64,000 nucleotides of DNA from an uncultured Flavobacteriales bacterium (lineage in GTDB: Bacteria; Bacteroidota; Bacteroidia; Flavobacteriales_G; Salibacteraceae). Below, piece after piece: positions 15,798-25,456 of this stretch. Position numbers and translations under genes: made by a program. The first letter of the stretch is position 1; each line of letters begins with the position of its first letter. The DNA lies in assembly GCA_943788775.1 (NCBI GenBank), contig CALSRO010000003.1, positions 248,001 through 312,000 on the forward strand. The letters are read 5' to 3'. A model generated the notes under the pieces. That model made no database searches. It saw only the letters and a list, made by a program, of their open reading frames with translations, and was not told the DNA's origin.

Positions 15798-18700
15798 AGT
15801 TCAAATGTTACAAGAGTAATATCATCGGTTAATTCCATAGATCCTCTCCAGTCTTCTATATCCTTGATTAAGCTGGACAACAAATCCTCTGAGGACATTC
15901 GAAACCTATTATGAATTCCATTTAAAAGTTTGCGATTTGAAAATGCCTGCATTCCATCGGCTGAGAGTTGATCTTTTGCTCCATCGCTTGCGAAAAATAA
16001 TCTGCCGGTGAGATTAACATCGAAAAAAGTACCCTCGGAGATTTCATTTCCACCATAAAATTCCACCACTTCAGCCTCCAATAGTTGATATACTACATTT
16101 CGAAATATATTAAGTCTCAAACCATCCGCTGTTTCAATCCATAACACCCAATTGCACCCCTTGTGTTTTTCAAGTTTCTCCAATGTTTGTTGAATTGCCG
16201 TTGCCAACATTCTAAAAACATCATCTACATCTCGAGGTTTTGTGTTGAGACAAGCTTGTAATAGTGTCCCCTTGATTACCTCCATTAAATACATTGCAAT
16301 TTCTCCTGAAACTCCAATATCTACCAATCCTCTTAGCCGCCATTCTCCCACACTAAAATCTAAAATCTGATCGCTACTGACGTTCTCTATTTTCAGCCTA
16401 TGGACTAAAAACCGATCATCTGACTTTAAAGCTTTTGGACTCATCTGCATCATCATTTCGGCATTAAGAATTCCACGCTTTCTCAATGATTCAATTTCAT
16501 GATTTACTTCAATTAGATTCTGTTCTGATTCAAGCAGTTTTTCGGAGATCACATTCTTTTCATCCACTAGAGATAAAACGCGAAATCGGTCCATTAAGAA
16601 AATGGCAATCACGACAAACACAAATAGCACCGTATAAAACCACCATGTTCTATAAAATGGAGGAAGAATAGAAAACTCGAACACAGCAGGATTTGAGCTA
16701 CAAACATCTTGACCATTGCACGTTTTCAATTCGAATCTAAAATCTCCAGGTGGTAATGACGCATACTCAATGGGGCTTAAATCATCCTTGACCCTCCATT
16801 TATCATTCACCCCAATCAGCCTATAGTGAAATCTATTGTCTTCAGGATTTACAAGGGATACGCCCGCAAAATTGAGTTCAAGATTGCTTTCACTAAAATC
16901 TAATCGATAACTATTCTTATATGTTAATTGAAACTCACCGATTCTAGCTCGAGTAATTCTAGATATCGGTTCACTCAGATTTGTTCGCAAATTTGCTGGG
17001 GTGAATCTCAACAAGCCTAATAATGTTCCCATCCATAGATTGTTGTTTTTATCTATCGAAATAGCCCCTGGATTGACTTCGATTCCCATGAATCCATTTG
17101 CCGATGTAAAATTGGTAATTGTTCCATAGGGAATTTTGTACATGTCTAATCCCCAGTTATGCCCGATCCAAACGGCATCATCCTTGTCAATTGCAATGGC
17201 AAATGTGGTATTGGAACTCAGCTCTACATAGTCCGAAAGTCGGTGAAACTTGTCATCCTTTAAATAGATTACGCCTTCATCATAAGTTGCAAACCATGGG
17301 TTTCCGTCAGAATCAAATGCCGCGTCCTGTATGATGTTTGACACCATACCTTCCTGCGCTCCATAAAGTTTAAACCGACCGTCTCGATAAAGGGCACAAC
17401 TTCCACCAAGTGCAGTAATCCAAGTTTCATTTTTTGTTTTTGAATAATAAATACCATTTACCTTGGTTCCTCCCAATCCAATTTCGACCGAGTACTGTTC
17501 TACCGCCTTATTATTTTGAAGTTTAATAATGCCTTTATTGGTTCCCACCCATATTTCACCATTCACATCCTCAAGACACAGCGTTTTTCCAGCAACATCT
17601 TCGATTTGCACGAGATCTCGACCGAAATTCCCAGTCCATAAATTGTGCTTATCCGTTATAACAAATATTTGTTGACTACCCTGTCCAGTGACGATTTTAC
17701 GAGGTTCTTCTCCGTTCAGATCAAAGGTTTTTAAAAGAACGAATTGTCCCTCCTTATTAATATCCATGAGGTGCAATCCAGAAGGTGTAGCTAAAAGTAT
17801 TTGTTCGTGAAATCTGGTGAAATCCCAAATTAAATTATCTATCAGCCCAACCTTCCTATCAAAAAGTAAAAATGAACGCCCCAGATATTGATCTAGTCCA
17901 GCTGATGTTGCAATCCATACTTGCCCCTCCCTGTCATGGAATAGGTACCTAATTTGGTTATAGCTCAAGCCATTGTTTCGTGTAATACTCTCCTTAGATC
18001 CAGTGATCGAATGATATTTAAGAATCCCGCTATTGTTTGTTGCAATCCAGATGAATTCTTCAAAATCTTGAATTATGCTGACAACGGAAGAGAATTCATT
18101 GAGTTCAGCGACCACCTTGGTGTTATTGGTTTTCGAGTTAAAGTCAATGACCTTGTTACCAACGCCAAAAACCCATTGCCCCACCTGTAAATAGTGAGCT
18201 GCAGTTATTTCTTGGGTAGTTTGAAAAATGATCTTCATTCCATTGTTTGACCCGTCACCTTGCCATTTATAAACTGCATTATTGGTAAGCACGAAGAATC
18301 CCGAAGTATCTTTTATTAATTGTTTCACCTGGTGTTCTGGATTCAACTCGGGTAGTAATACCTGTTCTAAACCCTTTGGTGAATAATGTAAAGCTTGACC
18401 ATCATTTGTAATGACATATGCTGAGGTATCGCTGATGGGCGTAATGTTTGAAATCGAATTATAACCTACTTCGGCTTTTATATCGGCAACCACAATTTCG
18501 CGGGTGTATGGATTTAAAATTGTTAAACTGCCCGCCCAATGTCCGATCCAAACTGAACTGTCTCGAACACTGATTGTTGAGATCGCATTTTCTGCCAGAC
18601 CATCTTTTTCGAATATCTGATCAAAGGAATAGCCATTGTAAATTACAAGTCCTGCAAGGGTTCCTATATATAATTCGCCCGTGCTCGCTTGATTCACGCA

Positions 18701-18841
18701 CTCAATGCGAGATGGAAAAGCATTTTTATCTAAACCAAAATTCCTAAAACTGCTTACCTGACTTTGCAAGCTCGTTGCAACGACCAACAGAAAGGTTAAT
18801 ATGCTAATTCGCTTAATCAAAAAGCTTTCTCGCCTCCTCAT
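15794..18841 (-). CDS. Propeller/Y_Y_Y sensor with SpoIIE-type phosphatase domain
   Basis: About 1015 residues from the ATG at 18841, where a signal peptide begins; the frame runs open to 18916 inside the upstream gene. Order: signal peptide, two-component-regulator propeller repeats (about 30-620; recurring VWIGT/LWMGTLLGL blades), Y_Y_Y domain (about 640-725), one TM segment (about 732-749), a coiled coil (760-790), and a SpoIIE/PP2C-like domain (about 805-1015). Metal-binding aspartates appear as Asp841, Asp953 and Asp1007, but the usual GHG after the first is GVSG. There is no kinase or receiver domain. It probably senses an outside signal and dephosphorylates an unknown cytosolic partner. 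Confidence 0.85.
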   Translation of the reverse strand: MRRRESFLIKRISILTFLLVVATSLQSQVSSFRNFGLDKNAFPSRIECVNQASTGELYIGTLAGLVIYNGYSFDQIFEKDGLAENAISTISVRDSSVWIGHWAGSLTILNPYTREIVVADIKAEVGYNSISNITPISDTSAYVITNDGQALHYSPKGLEQVLLPELNPEHQVKQLIKDTSGFFVLTNNAVYKWQGDGSNNGMKIIFQTTQEITAAHYLQVGQWVFGVGNKVIDFNSKTNNTKVVAELNEFSSVVSIIQDFEEFIWIATNNSGILKYHSITGSKESITRNNGLSYNQIRYLFHDREGQVWIATSAGLDQYLGRSFLLFDRKVGLIDNLIWDFTRFHEQILLATPSGLHLMDINKEGQFVLLKTFDLNGEEPRKIVTGQGSQQIFVITDKHNLWTGNFGRDLVQIEDVAGKTLCLEDVNGEIWVGTNKGIIKLQNNKAVEQYSVEIGLGGTKVNGIYYSKTKNETWITALGGSCALYRDGRFKLYGAQEGMVSNIIQDAAFDSDGNPWFATYDEGVIYLKDDKFHRLSDYVELSSNTTFAIAIDKDDAVWIGHNWGLDMYKIPYGTITNFTSANGFMGIEVNPGAISIDKNNNLWMGTLLGLLRFTPANLRTNLSEPISRITRARIGEFQLTYKNSYRLDFSESNLELNFAGVSLVNPEDNRFHYRLIGVNDKWRVKDDLSPIEYASLPPGDFRFELKTCNGQDVCSSNPAVFEFSILPPFYRTWWFYTVLFVFVVIAIFLMDRFRVLSLVDEKNVISEKLLESEQNLIEVNHEIESLRKRGILNAEMMMQMSPKALKSDDRFLVHRLKIENVSSDQILDFSVGEWRLRGLVDIGVSGEIAMYLMEVIKGTLLQACLNTKPRDVDDVFRMLATAIQQTLEKLEKHKGCNWVLWIETADGLRLNIFRNVVYQLLEAEVVEFYGGNEISEGTFFDVNLTGRLFFASDGAKDQLSADGMQAFSNRKLLNGIHNRFRMSSEDLLSSLIKDIEDWRGSMELTDDITLVTFEL

Positions 18842-19958
18842 ATTCAACCTTTGTAATTTCACTTTCCTCCCGATAATAATAATCAACTTGAAACAAAAGC
18901 CAGTCATAGTTGACATGCTTGTACGTCCCCATTTTACTTCCTTCTCTTACTTTTAAAACCTCTTCGGAAATAATAAATCCTTGATCCATAATTATTTCTT
19001 GTGCCTTTTTAGAAGAACTTACAGTGTTGGCAGACACCTCCTTTGATTGTGCTAATAAGTCCTCATCAATCTGTTGTTGCTTCTGAACCTTAGAATCAAT
19101 CAAATCTTGAGATCTTGACATTTCCAATTCATACTTATCTCGCCTTGCTTCTTTATCAATGTAAATAAACTCCTGTTTGTTGCCACTTGCCTCAATATTG
19201 GAATACTGTTTTTTAATCAATTGATTTCTCAATAATTCTTTCTCCTCTATTTCCCCAGCCTCTTGTTGCTTATAGCGTGTATCTGCGGCTTCTATGATTT
19301 CCTTTGCAGGGTCATCTGTACTTATTTCGGTTGGGGATAATTCTGATGTCCTTAAGTTCTGGTCAATAGTTTCAGGAATCCTGTTTGATTTCTTGTCAAT
19401 AGAGCTCTCAACTTCAACTAAAGATTCAATTTCATTATCCGAGGTTAATATTGCCTTGGCCCCTATTGATTCGAGCCGCTTTGATTCTGAGTTAACCAAT
19501 TTAACTGCTTCAATATTCTTTTGATTTGGATAGAAGGCGTATGGTATATCTGGGTTTCCTGTCTTTTGAATTATTCCGATTGGTTTTTGATACGCCCTAG
19601 TATCCAATTGCTCGAACCGCTTAAATAGTTCCATATTTACTGGAACCTCAACCAATAATTTTTCGGACGACTCATGGGGTAATTCAGTATCCATTTCAAT
19701 ACTCACTGGTATCATGTAAGGGCATCTAAACACCAATAAATACTTGTGGTTAAATGGGAAATCAATGTGATATTTCCCGCGTTTGTTTGCTGCAATGGTT
19801 TTATTCAATTTGCCATTTTCAAACACTTGGATAGTCACATTATCTTGGTTATCACCGTTGTGACTCACTTCACCTTCTAGTTGCACTTGTGCATCTGCAA
19901 AAAAGCAAACAAGCAGCAATGCTATGATTGAAAGCGGCTTTGATAATCGGAGAACCAT
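18813..19958 (-). CDS. Exported charged protein, first gene of the propeller unit
   Basis: 381 residues with a signal peptide (IIALLLVCFFADAQ). The N-terminal part (about 25-105) looks like a carboxypeptidase-regulatory beta sandwich ('VTIQVFENGKLNKTI', 'GKYHIDFPFNHKYLLVF'). From about 165 it becomes very rich in Glu, Lys and Gln with predicted long helices (RYKQQEAGEIEEKELLRNQL), probably coiled coil. The last segment has YKHVNYDWLLFQVDYYYREE. Its 3' end overlaps the next gene's start by 29 bp, so it heads a three-gene operon. Function unknown. Confidence 0.75.
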   Translation of the reverse strand: MVLRLSKPLSIIALLLVCFFADAQVQLEGEVSHNGDNQDNVTIQVFENGKLNKTIAANKRGKYHIDFPFNHKYLLVFRCPYMIPVSIEMDTELPHESSEKLLVEVPVNMELFKRFEQLDTRAYQKPIGIIQKTGNPDIPYAFYPNQKNIEAVKLVNSESKRLESIGAKAILTSDNEIESLVEVESSIDKKSNRIPETIDQNLRTSELSPTEISTDDPAKEIIEAADTRYKQQEAGEIEEKELLRNQLIKKQYSNIEASGNKQEFIYIDKEARRDKYELEMSRSQDLIDSKVQKQQQIDEDLLAQSKEVSANTVSSSKKAQEIIMDQGFIISEEVLKVREGSKMGTYKHVNYDWLLFQVDYYYREESEITKVEYEEARKLFD

Positions 19959-20007
19959 GTGCTAAATGTAATAAAGTGACTTTGTATTATGCCTTAAAAT
20001 TGATTTC

Positions 20008-20015
20008 TACATTTG
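20008..20015 (+). promoter_or_regulatory. -7 promoter element of pyrR
   Basis: TACATTTG matches TAnnTTTG exactly, 7 bases before the start codon. A TTG at 19982-19984 gives a 23-base spacing. Confidence 0.55.
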
Positions 20016-20022
20016 ACAAAGA

Positions 20023-20493
20023 ATGAAGGATCAAACAATAGTTTTAGACTCAGAGCGAATCGCCAGAATTATTAAACGTATCGCTTATCAGGTGATTGAA
20101 ACCTTCGGAAATCAGGGTGAGCTAATCATTCTGGGGATTCCGCCAAGGGGAATTTGGGTTGCAGATCAAGTATTTGAGCATCTAAAAAAAATGTCCACTC
20201 TTCAAATTCAACTTGAAGAATACTCTGGAAAAAACATCATAGGAAATTCATTTTGGACAAACAAGCAAGTTTTGCTAGTGGATGACATTGTTAACAGCGG
20301 TACAACCATGATGAAAGCTGCTGGTGAATTGGCCTTGGCGGAAGCAAACACAGTCCGAACGGCATGCTTAGTAGATAGACTCCATCGAAAATTTCCAATA
20401 CAAAGTGATTTTACTGGATTAAGTCTAGCCACCACTATTCAAGAGCATCTTTCATTGAATATTTCGCCTTCGCCAAATATTACCTTACACTAA
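20023..20493 (+). CDS. pyrR: PyrR-like phosphoribosyltransferase
   Basis: 156 residues, slightly short for PyrR (about 180). The PRPP-binding motif VLLVDDIVNSGTTM is at about 86-99, and the N-terminal LILGIPPRGIWVADQ corresponds to the PyrR G-I-x-x-RG loop. PyrR proteins are uracil phosphoribosyltransferases that in some bacteria also bind pyr mRNA. No pyr genes or attenuator-like leader are nearby, so a regulatory role is unproven here. It is convergent with aroK with a 14-bp overlap of coding ends. Confidence 0.82.
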   Translation: MKDQTIVLDSERIARIIKRIAYQVIETFGNQGELIILGIPPRGIWVADQVFEHLKKMSTLQIQLEEYSGKNIIGNSFWTNKQVLLVDDIVNSGTTMMKAAGELALAEANTVRTACLVDRLHRKFPIQSDFTGLSLATTIQEHLSLNISPSPNITLH

Positions 20494-21040
20494 GCTGCTT
20501 AACCGCTTGCGCTAAATTGGAAACATTAAGGTCCATAGCCTGAACCCTCCAGTTTGCTTCACTGTAAAACGGGTTTCTAAACTCAATCAATTCTGACAAT
20601 CGCACAATTAGCGATGTTTCAGTTTTGCATCCACTCAATAATGGTCGAGTTTCAATCCCCTTACTCAACCTGCTTGCGAGAAATTTAGGTTCAGCTTCTA
20701 GCCAAATACAAAGACCTGCATTTAGCATGATACTAGCCAAATTCCTATCACATGGCATTCCTCCTCCAGTGGCTACAACGACATGTTGAAGCCTTACCGC
20801 ATCTAATAACACCTCCTCTTCAAGCTGTCTGAAGTAAGCTTCTCCGTTTTCAGAAAAAATTTGAGCCACGTTACGTTCTGTTTGTTTTTCGATTAGAGCA
20901 TCCGTATCGACAAACTTCCAACCTAGCTTTTGAGCCAATCTCTTGCCAGTTTTTGATTTACCAACCCCCATCATTCCCCACAAAAAAACAATAGTCACCG
21001 GGGATTTATGATCTTGTATTTTAATGATAGAAATATCCAT
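20480..21040 (-). CDS. aroK: Shikimate kinase
   Basis: 186 residues. It phosphorylates shikimate in the fifth step after DAHP on the way to chorismate. The P-loop GMMGVGKS is at 22-29, the DTDALIE shikimate/Mg site near 46-52, FRQLEEEVL near 73-81, and the GGGMPCDR glycine motif near 93-100. An N-terminal extension of about 14 residues precedes the first strand. It is divergent from the GNAT-like gene, whose start at 21071 leaves a 30-bp promoter gap. Confidence 0.93.
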   Translation of the reverse strand: MDISIIKIQDHKSPVTIVFLWGMMGVGKSKTGKRLAQKLGWKFVDTDALIEKQTERNVAQIFSENGEAYFRQLEEEVLLDAVRLQHVVVATGGGMPCDRNLASIMLNAGLCIWLEAEPKFLASRLSKGIETRPLLSGCKTETSLIVRLSELIEFRNPFYSEANWRVQAMDLNVSNLAQAVKQLSVR

Positions 21041-21070
21041 TTACTTTGGCAATTGTATTTCAAGAACACA

Positions 21071-22258
21071 ATGCACATCATCGAAGTTATAGACAAAAAA
21101 CAAATAGAAGCTTTTCGGAGCTTGCCTTTTGATATCTATGCCAATGATCCTCATTGGATTCCGCATCTTAGGCAGGATGTTGAGACTATTTTCGATAAAT
21201 CAGAAAATAAATTTTGGAGACATGGTGAAGCCATTCGTTGGATTCTCTGCGACAACAATGGCAAGTGTATTGGAAGAGTGGCAGCATTTATCAACCGAAA
21301 AACCAGTCAAACATTCAAACAACCCACGGGTGGCATGGGCTTTTTTGAGTGCATCAACGATCAAAATGCTGCTAATATGCTTTTCGACTCATGCCAGAAA
21401 TGGCTCGAAGAGCATGGCATGAAAGCAATGGACGGACCAATTAACTTTGGAGAAAAGGATAAATTTTGGGGTCTAATCACGGAAAATTTTGACTCTCCAC
21501 CCTATTACGGGCAAAATTATAATCCAGCATACTATGTCGATCTTTTTACCAACTATGGATTTCAAGTTTATTATAATCAGCACATTTTTTATAGAAAAGT
21601 TGACGACCCATTGCAGGATAAATTCAATGAAAGAGCGCAACGCTTGATGCATGATAGCCAGTATAAGTGTGTTCACATAAGTAAATCCAATTTAGCTAAG
21701 TATGCCGAGGACTTTAGGCTTGTCTATAACCGCGCTTGGGTTACTCATGATAATTTTAAAGGAATGCACAAGGAACAGGCAATGAGCATTATGAAAAGGC
21801 TCAAGCCCGTTTTGGATGAAAAGCTGATTTGGTTCGCCTATCATGGTGACAAACCCGTTGGCTTCTATATCTCGCTGCCCGAACTGAATGAAGTCTTCAA
21901 ACCAATGGGGGATAATTTGAATTGGTTTGGAAAGATTAAGTTTTTGTGGTTGAAGTATACTCAGAAAAGAAAGAATTCATTTGGAGTCGCATTTGGAATT
22001 GATCCTGACTATCAAGGTAAAGGCTTAGAAGGTTTTATTTTCAAGCATATGGAGCAAACCATACAACGAAAAAAGCTCTATGAAGGGATTATTATCACCT
22101 GGATTGGCGATTTCAATCCCAAAATGATCGCTATTATAGAGGCCTTGGGAGGAAAAGAAATTCGAAAAATGGCTACACTGCGTAAGATTTTTGATCCTTC
22201 CATTCCGTTTGAACGATCGCCAATAATTTCTCGTGAGCAGCACAAGTCGAATAACTAA
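21071..22258 (+). CDS. GNAT-like protein of unknown function
   Basis: 395 residues from the ATG at 21071 (MHIIEVIDKK); the frame also runs upstream into aroK and that start is not credible. The protein matches a Bacteroidota family of GNAT-fold proteins: N-terminal acceptor part with YANDPHWIPHL and a repeated GFFECINDQNAANMLFDSC segment, then a second GNAT-like half with DYQGKGLEGFIFKHM as a coenzyme-A-binding-like loop. The substrate is unknown. A glycosyltransferase gene follows 24 bp downstream. Confidence 0.78.
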   Translation: MHIIEVIDKKQIEAFRSLPFDIYANDPHWIPHLRQDVETIFDKSENKFWRHGEAIRWILCDNNGKCIGRVAAFINRKTSQTFKQPTGGMGFFECINDQNAANMLFDSCQKWLEEHGMKAMDGPINFGEKDKFWGLITENFDSPPYYGQNYNPAYYVDLFTNYGFQVYYNQHIFYRKVDDPLQDKFNERAQRLMHDSQYKCVHISKSNLAKYAEDFRLVYNRAWVTHDNFKGMHKEQAMSIMKRLKPVLDEKLIWFAYHGDKPVGFYISLPELNEVFKPMGDNLNWFGKIKFLWLKYTQKRKNSFGVAFGIDPDYQGKGLEGFIFKHMEQTIQRKKLYEGIIITWIGDFNPKMIAIIEALGGKEIRKMATLRKIFDPSIPFERSPIISREQHKSNN

Positions 22259-22282
22259 CATTGCAGCCCAAGGGAAAGAACA

Positions 22283-23338
22283 TTGGCAAACTCAAACAAC
22301 AAAGTAAAACTGGCTGTAGCACTTTTGTGTTACAATAACCGCGATCTGCTTGAGCAGTTCCTTCCTGGTGTTCTATCCACAACCGAACAGAATCCAGATG
22401 TCAAAGTTTTTGTGATTGACAATGCTTCAACCGACACTACCCAAGATTATCTTCAATCATTTAGAAATAAGATTGAAATCATAAAAATTGAGGAAAACAA
22501 GGGATTCACCAATGGCTATAAACTCGGTTTAAGCCAAATCGATGCGGAGTTCTATTGTCTTCTGAGTTCGGATGTGCAGGTCAGCGATAAGTGGGTCGAA
22601 CCGGTTATTGATTTATTTGACAAGGAAACAAATCTTGGAGTCGTTCAACCCAAAATAAAATCATGGCATCGAAAAGACGAATTTGAATATGCCGGTGCAT
22701 CTGGAGGATTCATGGACTATCAATGTTATCCATTTTGTCGAGGTAGAATCTTTTATGAAGTAGAAAAGGACCAAGGACAATACGATTCGAATGAAGAAGT
22801 TTTTTGGGCTTCCGGTGCATGCTTCTTTATTAAGGCTGATCTTTACCATTCCAGCGGAGGATTGGATGATGATTTCTATGCTCACATGGAAGAAATTGAT
22901 TTATGTTGGCGTATAAAAAACTTAGGCCATTCAGTAATGGTTTGTCCCGCTTCGGTCGTCTATCATGTTGGTGGTGCTGTGATATCCTATGGAAGTCCAC
23001 AAAAAGTGTTTCGAAACCATAGAAACAATCTGATCATGATGACCAAAAACCTGCCAAGTTCTCAAGTATTTGGATTAATTCTTTTGAGACTATTTATGGA
23101 TGGATTGGCCTTTGCAAACATGCTCTTTAGAGGGGAAGCAAAATCCTCTTTTTCCATCATTTCAGCGCACTGGAGTTACTTTTATTCTTTGCCTCGCTGG
23201 ATGTCGAAACGAAGGTCGATACAATCAAAAATCACCCATCATAGTATTACCGGTGTATATCCAAAGTCGATTGTTTTAGATTACTTTCTTCGTGGAAAGA
23301 AGAGATTTTCGCAATTAGACCAAAATTGGCTTAAGTGA
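22283..23338 (+). CDS. Family 2 glycosyltransferase
   Basis: 351 residues with a TTG start; no in-frame ATG precedes the conserved strand VALLCYNNRDLLEQFLPGV. The GT2 Rossmann-like fold shows the VFVIDNASTDTTQDYL acidic motif (about 40-55), SSDVQVSDKW as the D-x-D equivalent near 97, and the catalytic-side MEEIDLCWR near 200. No membrane-spanning region is clear beyond the hydrophobic segment near 255-275. It probably adds a sugar to a polysaccharide or lipid carrier; the acceptor is unknown. Confidence 0.9.
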   Translation: MANSNNKVKLAVALLCYNNRDLLEQFLPGVLSTTEQNPDVKVFVIDNASTDTTQDYLQSFRNKIEIIKIEENKGFTNGYKLGLSQIDAEFYCLLSSDVQVSDKWVEPVIDLFDKETNLGVVQPKIKSWHRKDEFEYAGASGGFMDYQCYPFCRGRIFYEVEKDQGQYDSNEEVFWASGACFFIKADLYHSSGGLDDDFYAHMEEIDLCWRIKNLGHSVMVCPASVVYHVGGAVISYGSPQKVFRNHRNNLIMMTKNLPSSQVFGLILLRLFMDGLAFANMLFRGEAKSSFSIISAHWSYFYSLPRWMSKRRSIQSKITHHSITGVYPKSIVLDYFLRGKKRFSQLDQNWLK

Positions 23339-23369
23339 TTTGAAGTGGCTCCAATGAGTCGACCCTGAT

Positions 23370-23660
23370 CTACATGGAATCTTGCAGTTGAGTGCAATCA
23401 ATTCGATCCAATTGAACACAAAATTCATCTTGGCGTTCCATTACTTGTTCAAGATGAGGAATCATTCCTTTCGGCATCAACCCTACCATTTGAGCTTCAT
23501 TTCTAATGGTAACGAAAATTGCAATCCCATCATCTTTGATCCACCGCAGGTCCAACAACATTCCAGAAAACATTAATGTAGATGCCAGGTTGCAGTCAAT
23601 AATTCTAATCACTGGAAATAAATAATCCAGTTTTTTGTTCGATGTGCTGATGCGATTCAC
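23370..23660 (-). CDS. Small hypothetical protein
   Basis: 96 residues without signal peptide or membrane segment. A 'KLDYLFPVIRIIDCNLASTLMFSGMLLDLRWIKDDGIA' core has the alternating hydrophobic pattern of a real folded domain, and codon use looks like neighbouring genes. No homologue family is recognisable. It sits between two unrelated genes with no clear promoter. It could be a genuine small gene or a chance frame. Confidence 0.45.
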   Translation of the reverse strand: MNRISTSNKKLDYLFPVIRIIDCNLASTLMFSGMLLDLRWIKDDGIAIFVTIRNEAQMVGLMPKGMIPHLEQVMERQDEFCVQLDRIDCTQLQDSM

Positions 23661-23764
23661 GATTAATTCAAGTCGGTTAACCCTTAAACGATACTTATCA
23701 CAATTAAGTTGGCTCTAAATCGAAATAATATTTTAATCGCTGCTAAAAACGAGGAGTTCTCTGA

Positions 23765-24295
23765 TTAAAAGTTTTTCTTGTATAGCGCATTAGCCTCTTT
23801 TATGGCAGTATTCATCAATTTGAAATCCGGCATACCGTTTTGCTCAATTAAATGCTTGCACAACACTATTGCTCTCCGAATTTTAATATCAGAGTTCTTG
23901 ACATTATCCGCCCAATAAATTAGAGCGCGCTTTCGACCCGAGGTAAGTTCATTAAAATATGCCTCAGCCAAAGGAAACTGTGAAAGTGTTTCTAAAAACT
24001 CCGAGCTCGCGTCCATGCCAAATTCAGAGTTATCCTTTTCAATTGTGACCTCAATTTGTAGAGGATTCTGTTTCAAAAGTTCTTGACGTCTTTTTTTGTT
24101 TATCAGAATCATGTAACCACCATTGTTTGGTATAAGTCCGCATTTGAATGGTTGCAAACCCTGAATGTGACATACTATTCTTCTATCCACAGTTTTCGTG
24201 AATTCATCACTAATCTCTTTTGGAACAAACAAAACATACCCCCACAAATTCGATTCGATTTCGTCAAGCTTTGATATGAAATTCTTGCGGTCCAC
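23765..24295 (-). CDS. YdeI/DUF1905-like protein
   Basis: 176 residues with a GTG start; an ATG four bases upstream is out of frame. The N-terminal half is a DUF1905-type domain (VDRRIVCHIQGLQPFKCGLIPNNGGYMILINK). The C-terminal half is the YdeI/OmpD-associated part with 'SGRKRALIYWADNVKNSDIKIRRAIVLCKHL'. Family members are linked to bacteriocin tolerance in the literature but their role is not firmly known. It lies 12 bp downstream of rlmI and is probably cotranscribed. Confidence 0.8.
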   Translation of the reverse strand: MDRKNFISKLDEIESNLWGYVLFVPKEISDEFTKTVDRRIVCHIQGLQPFKCGLIPNNGGYMILINKKRRQELLKQNPLQIEVTIEKDNSEFGMDASSEFLETLSQFPLAEAYFNELTSGRKRALIYWADNVKNSDIKIRRAIVLCKHLIEQNGMPDFKLMNTAIKEANALYKKNF

Positions 24296-24307
24296 TCATT
24301 AGTTGAA

Positions 24308-25456
24308 TTAGTCGATACTCAGCACTAATCCTTTTAAATACTCACCTTCTGGGTGAAAGAGACTCACCGGATGATCGGCTGGCTGTCTCAGTTGATGTAA
24401 AACACGAACTTCTCTTTTTGCATTGATCGCGGCACTCGCAACCGTATCGTAAAACATTTGCTGAGTGACTACCTGAGAACAACTAAAGGTGAACAGAAGG
24501 CCACCCTTATTTATTGCCCCAATTGCGGCTTCATTGATTCTTCGATAAGCTTGAATTGCGCTATGCCTGGCACTTTTATGTTTTGCAAAAGCAGGCGGGT
24601 CCAATACAATTATATCAAACTTATCGGCCATCTTTTGCAGATAGGGTAATGCATCTGCCTTGATAAATGTATGCTTATTATCAACCTTATTCAAACGAGC
24701 ATTCTGATCAGCAATATCCAAGGCGGACTGCGCACTATCTAAACTCCAAACTGTCTTCGCCCCTCCCTTCAATGCTGATATGCTGAATCCACCAGTATAG
24801 CTAAATACGTTAAGCACATTTTTACCACCCGAATATTGGGCAAGTAACGCGCGGTTATCTCGTTGATCCAGAAAAAACCCTGTTTTCTGACCTTTGATAA
24901 CGTCAACCAGAAACAGAGATTCATTTTCCAAAACCTCAACCAACCCATTTACTTCACCGGCCAAAATGGATGGTTTTGACTTATCAATGGGTTTGTGGAC
25001 TATTCTTTCAAATCCCAGCTTTAGCAGTGCCGCAGTAATCTCCGGCAAACAAATTTCCATGCCAACGCTGTGCGGTTGAACTACCGCAACGCCTGCATAC
25101 ACGTCAATGATGAGTCCTGCGAGACCATCTCCCTCGGCATGTGCAAGACGAAACGAATTAGTTCGCATACTTGGCAATCCAATGTCCTTTCTTCTTTCAA
25201 GAGCGTTTTCTAAAAGATTATCGAACCAAGCTTGATCAATTATTTCATCCTTGAAGGAGAGAATTTTAACAGCCAGAGAGCCTTCGAAACAATGGCCAAG
25301 GGCCAAAAAACCTGAGTTCGTATCAATTAACCGCACTATTTCGCCTTCTTGCAGCTCTCTTTCTGCCCCATCTATTGATCCTGAAAATACCCAAGGGTGA
25401 AATCGTTCAATTGACTTTTCTCTTCCACTTTTTATTCGAACCCATGGGTAACTCAT
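24308..25456 (-). CDS. rlmI: 23S rRNA (cytosine-C5) methyltransferase RlmI-like
   Basis: 382 residues. An N-terminal PUA domain (about 1-80; SIERFHPWVFSGSI) binds RNA, and the C-terminal Rossmann fold has VLNVFSYTGGFSISAL (SAM loop) and the catalytic-side motif FDIIVLDPPAFAKHK. The conserved FTFSCSQVV near the end holds the second motif cysteine. It methylates cytosine in 23S rRNA. Its start overlaps the upstream T9SS-type gene by 4 bp and a YdeI-like gene follows, making a three-gene unit. Confidence 0.9.
   Translation of the reverse strand: MSYPWVRIKSGREKSIERFHPWVFSGSIDGAERELQEGEIVRLIDTNSGFLALGHCFEGSLAVKILSFKDEIIDQAWFDNLLENALERRKDIGLPSMRTNSFRLAHAEGDGLAGLIIDVYAGVAVVQPHSVGMEICLPEITAALLKLGFERIVHKPIDKSKPSILAGEVNGLVEVLENESLFLVDVIKGQKTGFFLDQRDNRALLAQYSGGKNVLNVFSYTGGFSISALKGGAKTVWSLDSAQSALDIADQNARLNKVDNKHTFIKADALPYLQKMADKFDIIVLDPPAFAKHKSARHSAIQAYRRINEAAIGAINKGGLLFTFSCSQVVTQQMFYDTVASAAINAKREVRVLHQLRQPADHPVSLFHPEGEYLKGLVLSID

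Noticed and set aside
18842-18916. 25-codon upstream extension of the propeller/SpoIIE frame
   Set aside because: It lies within the upstream gene, and the signal peptide begins at the inner Met at 18841.
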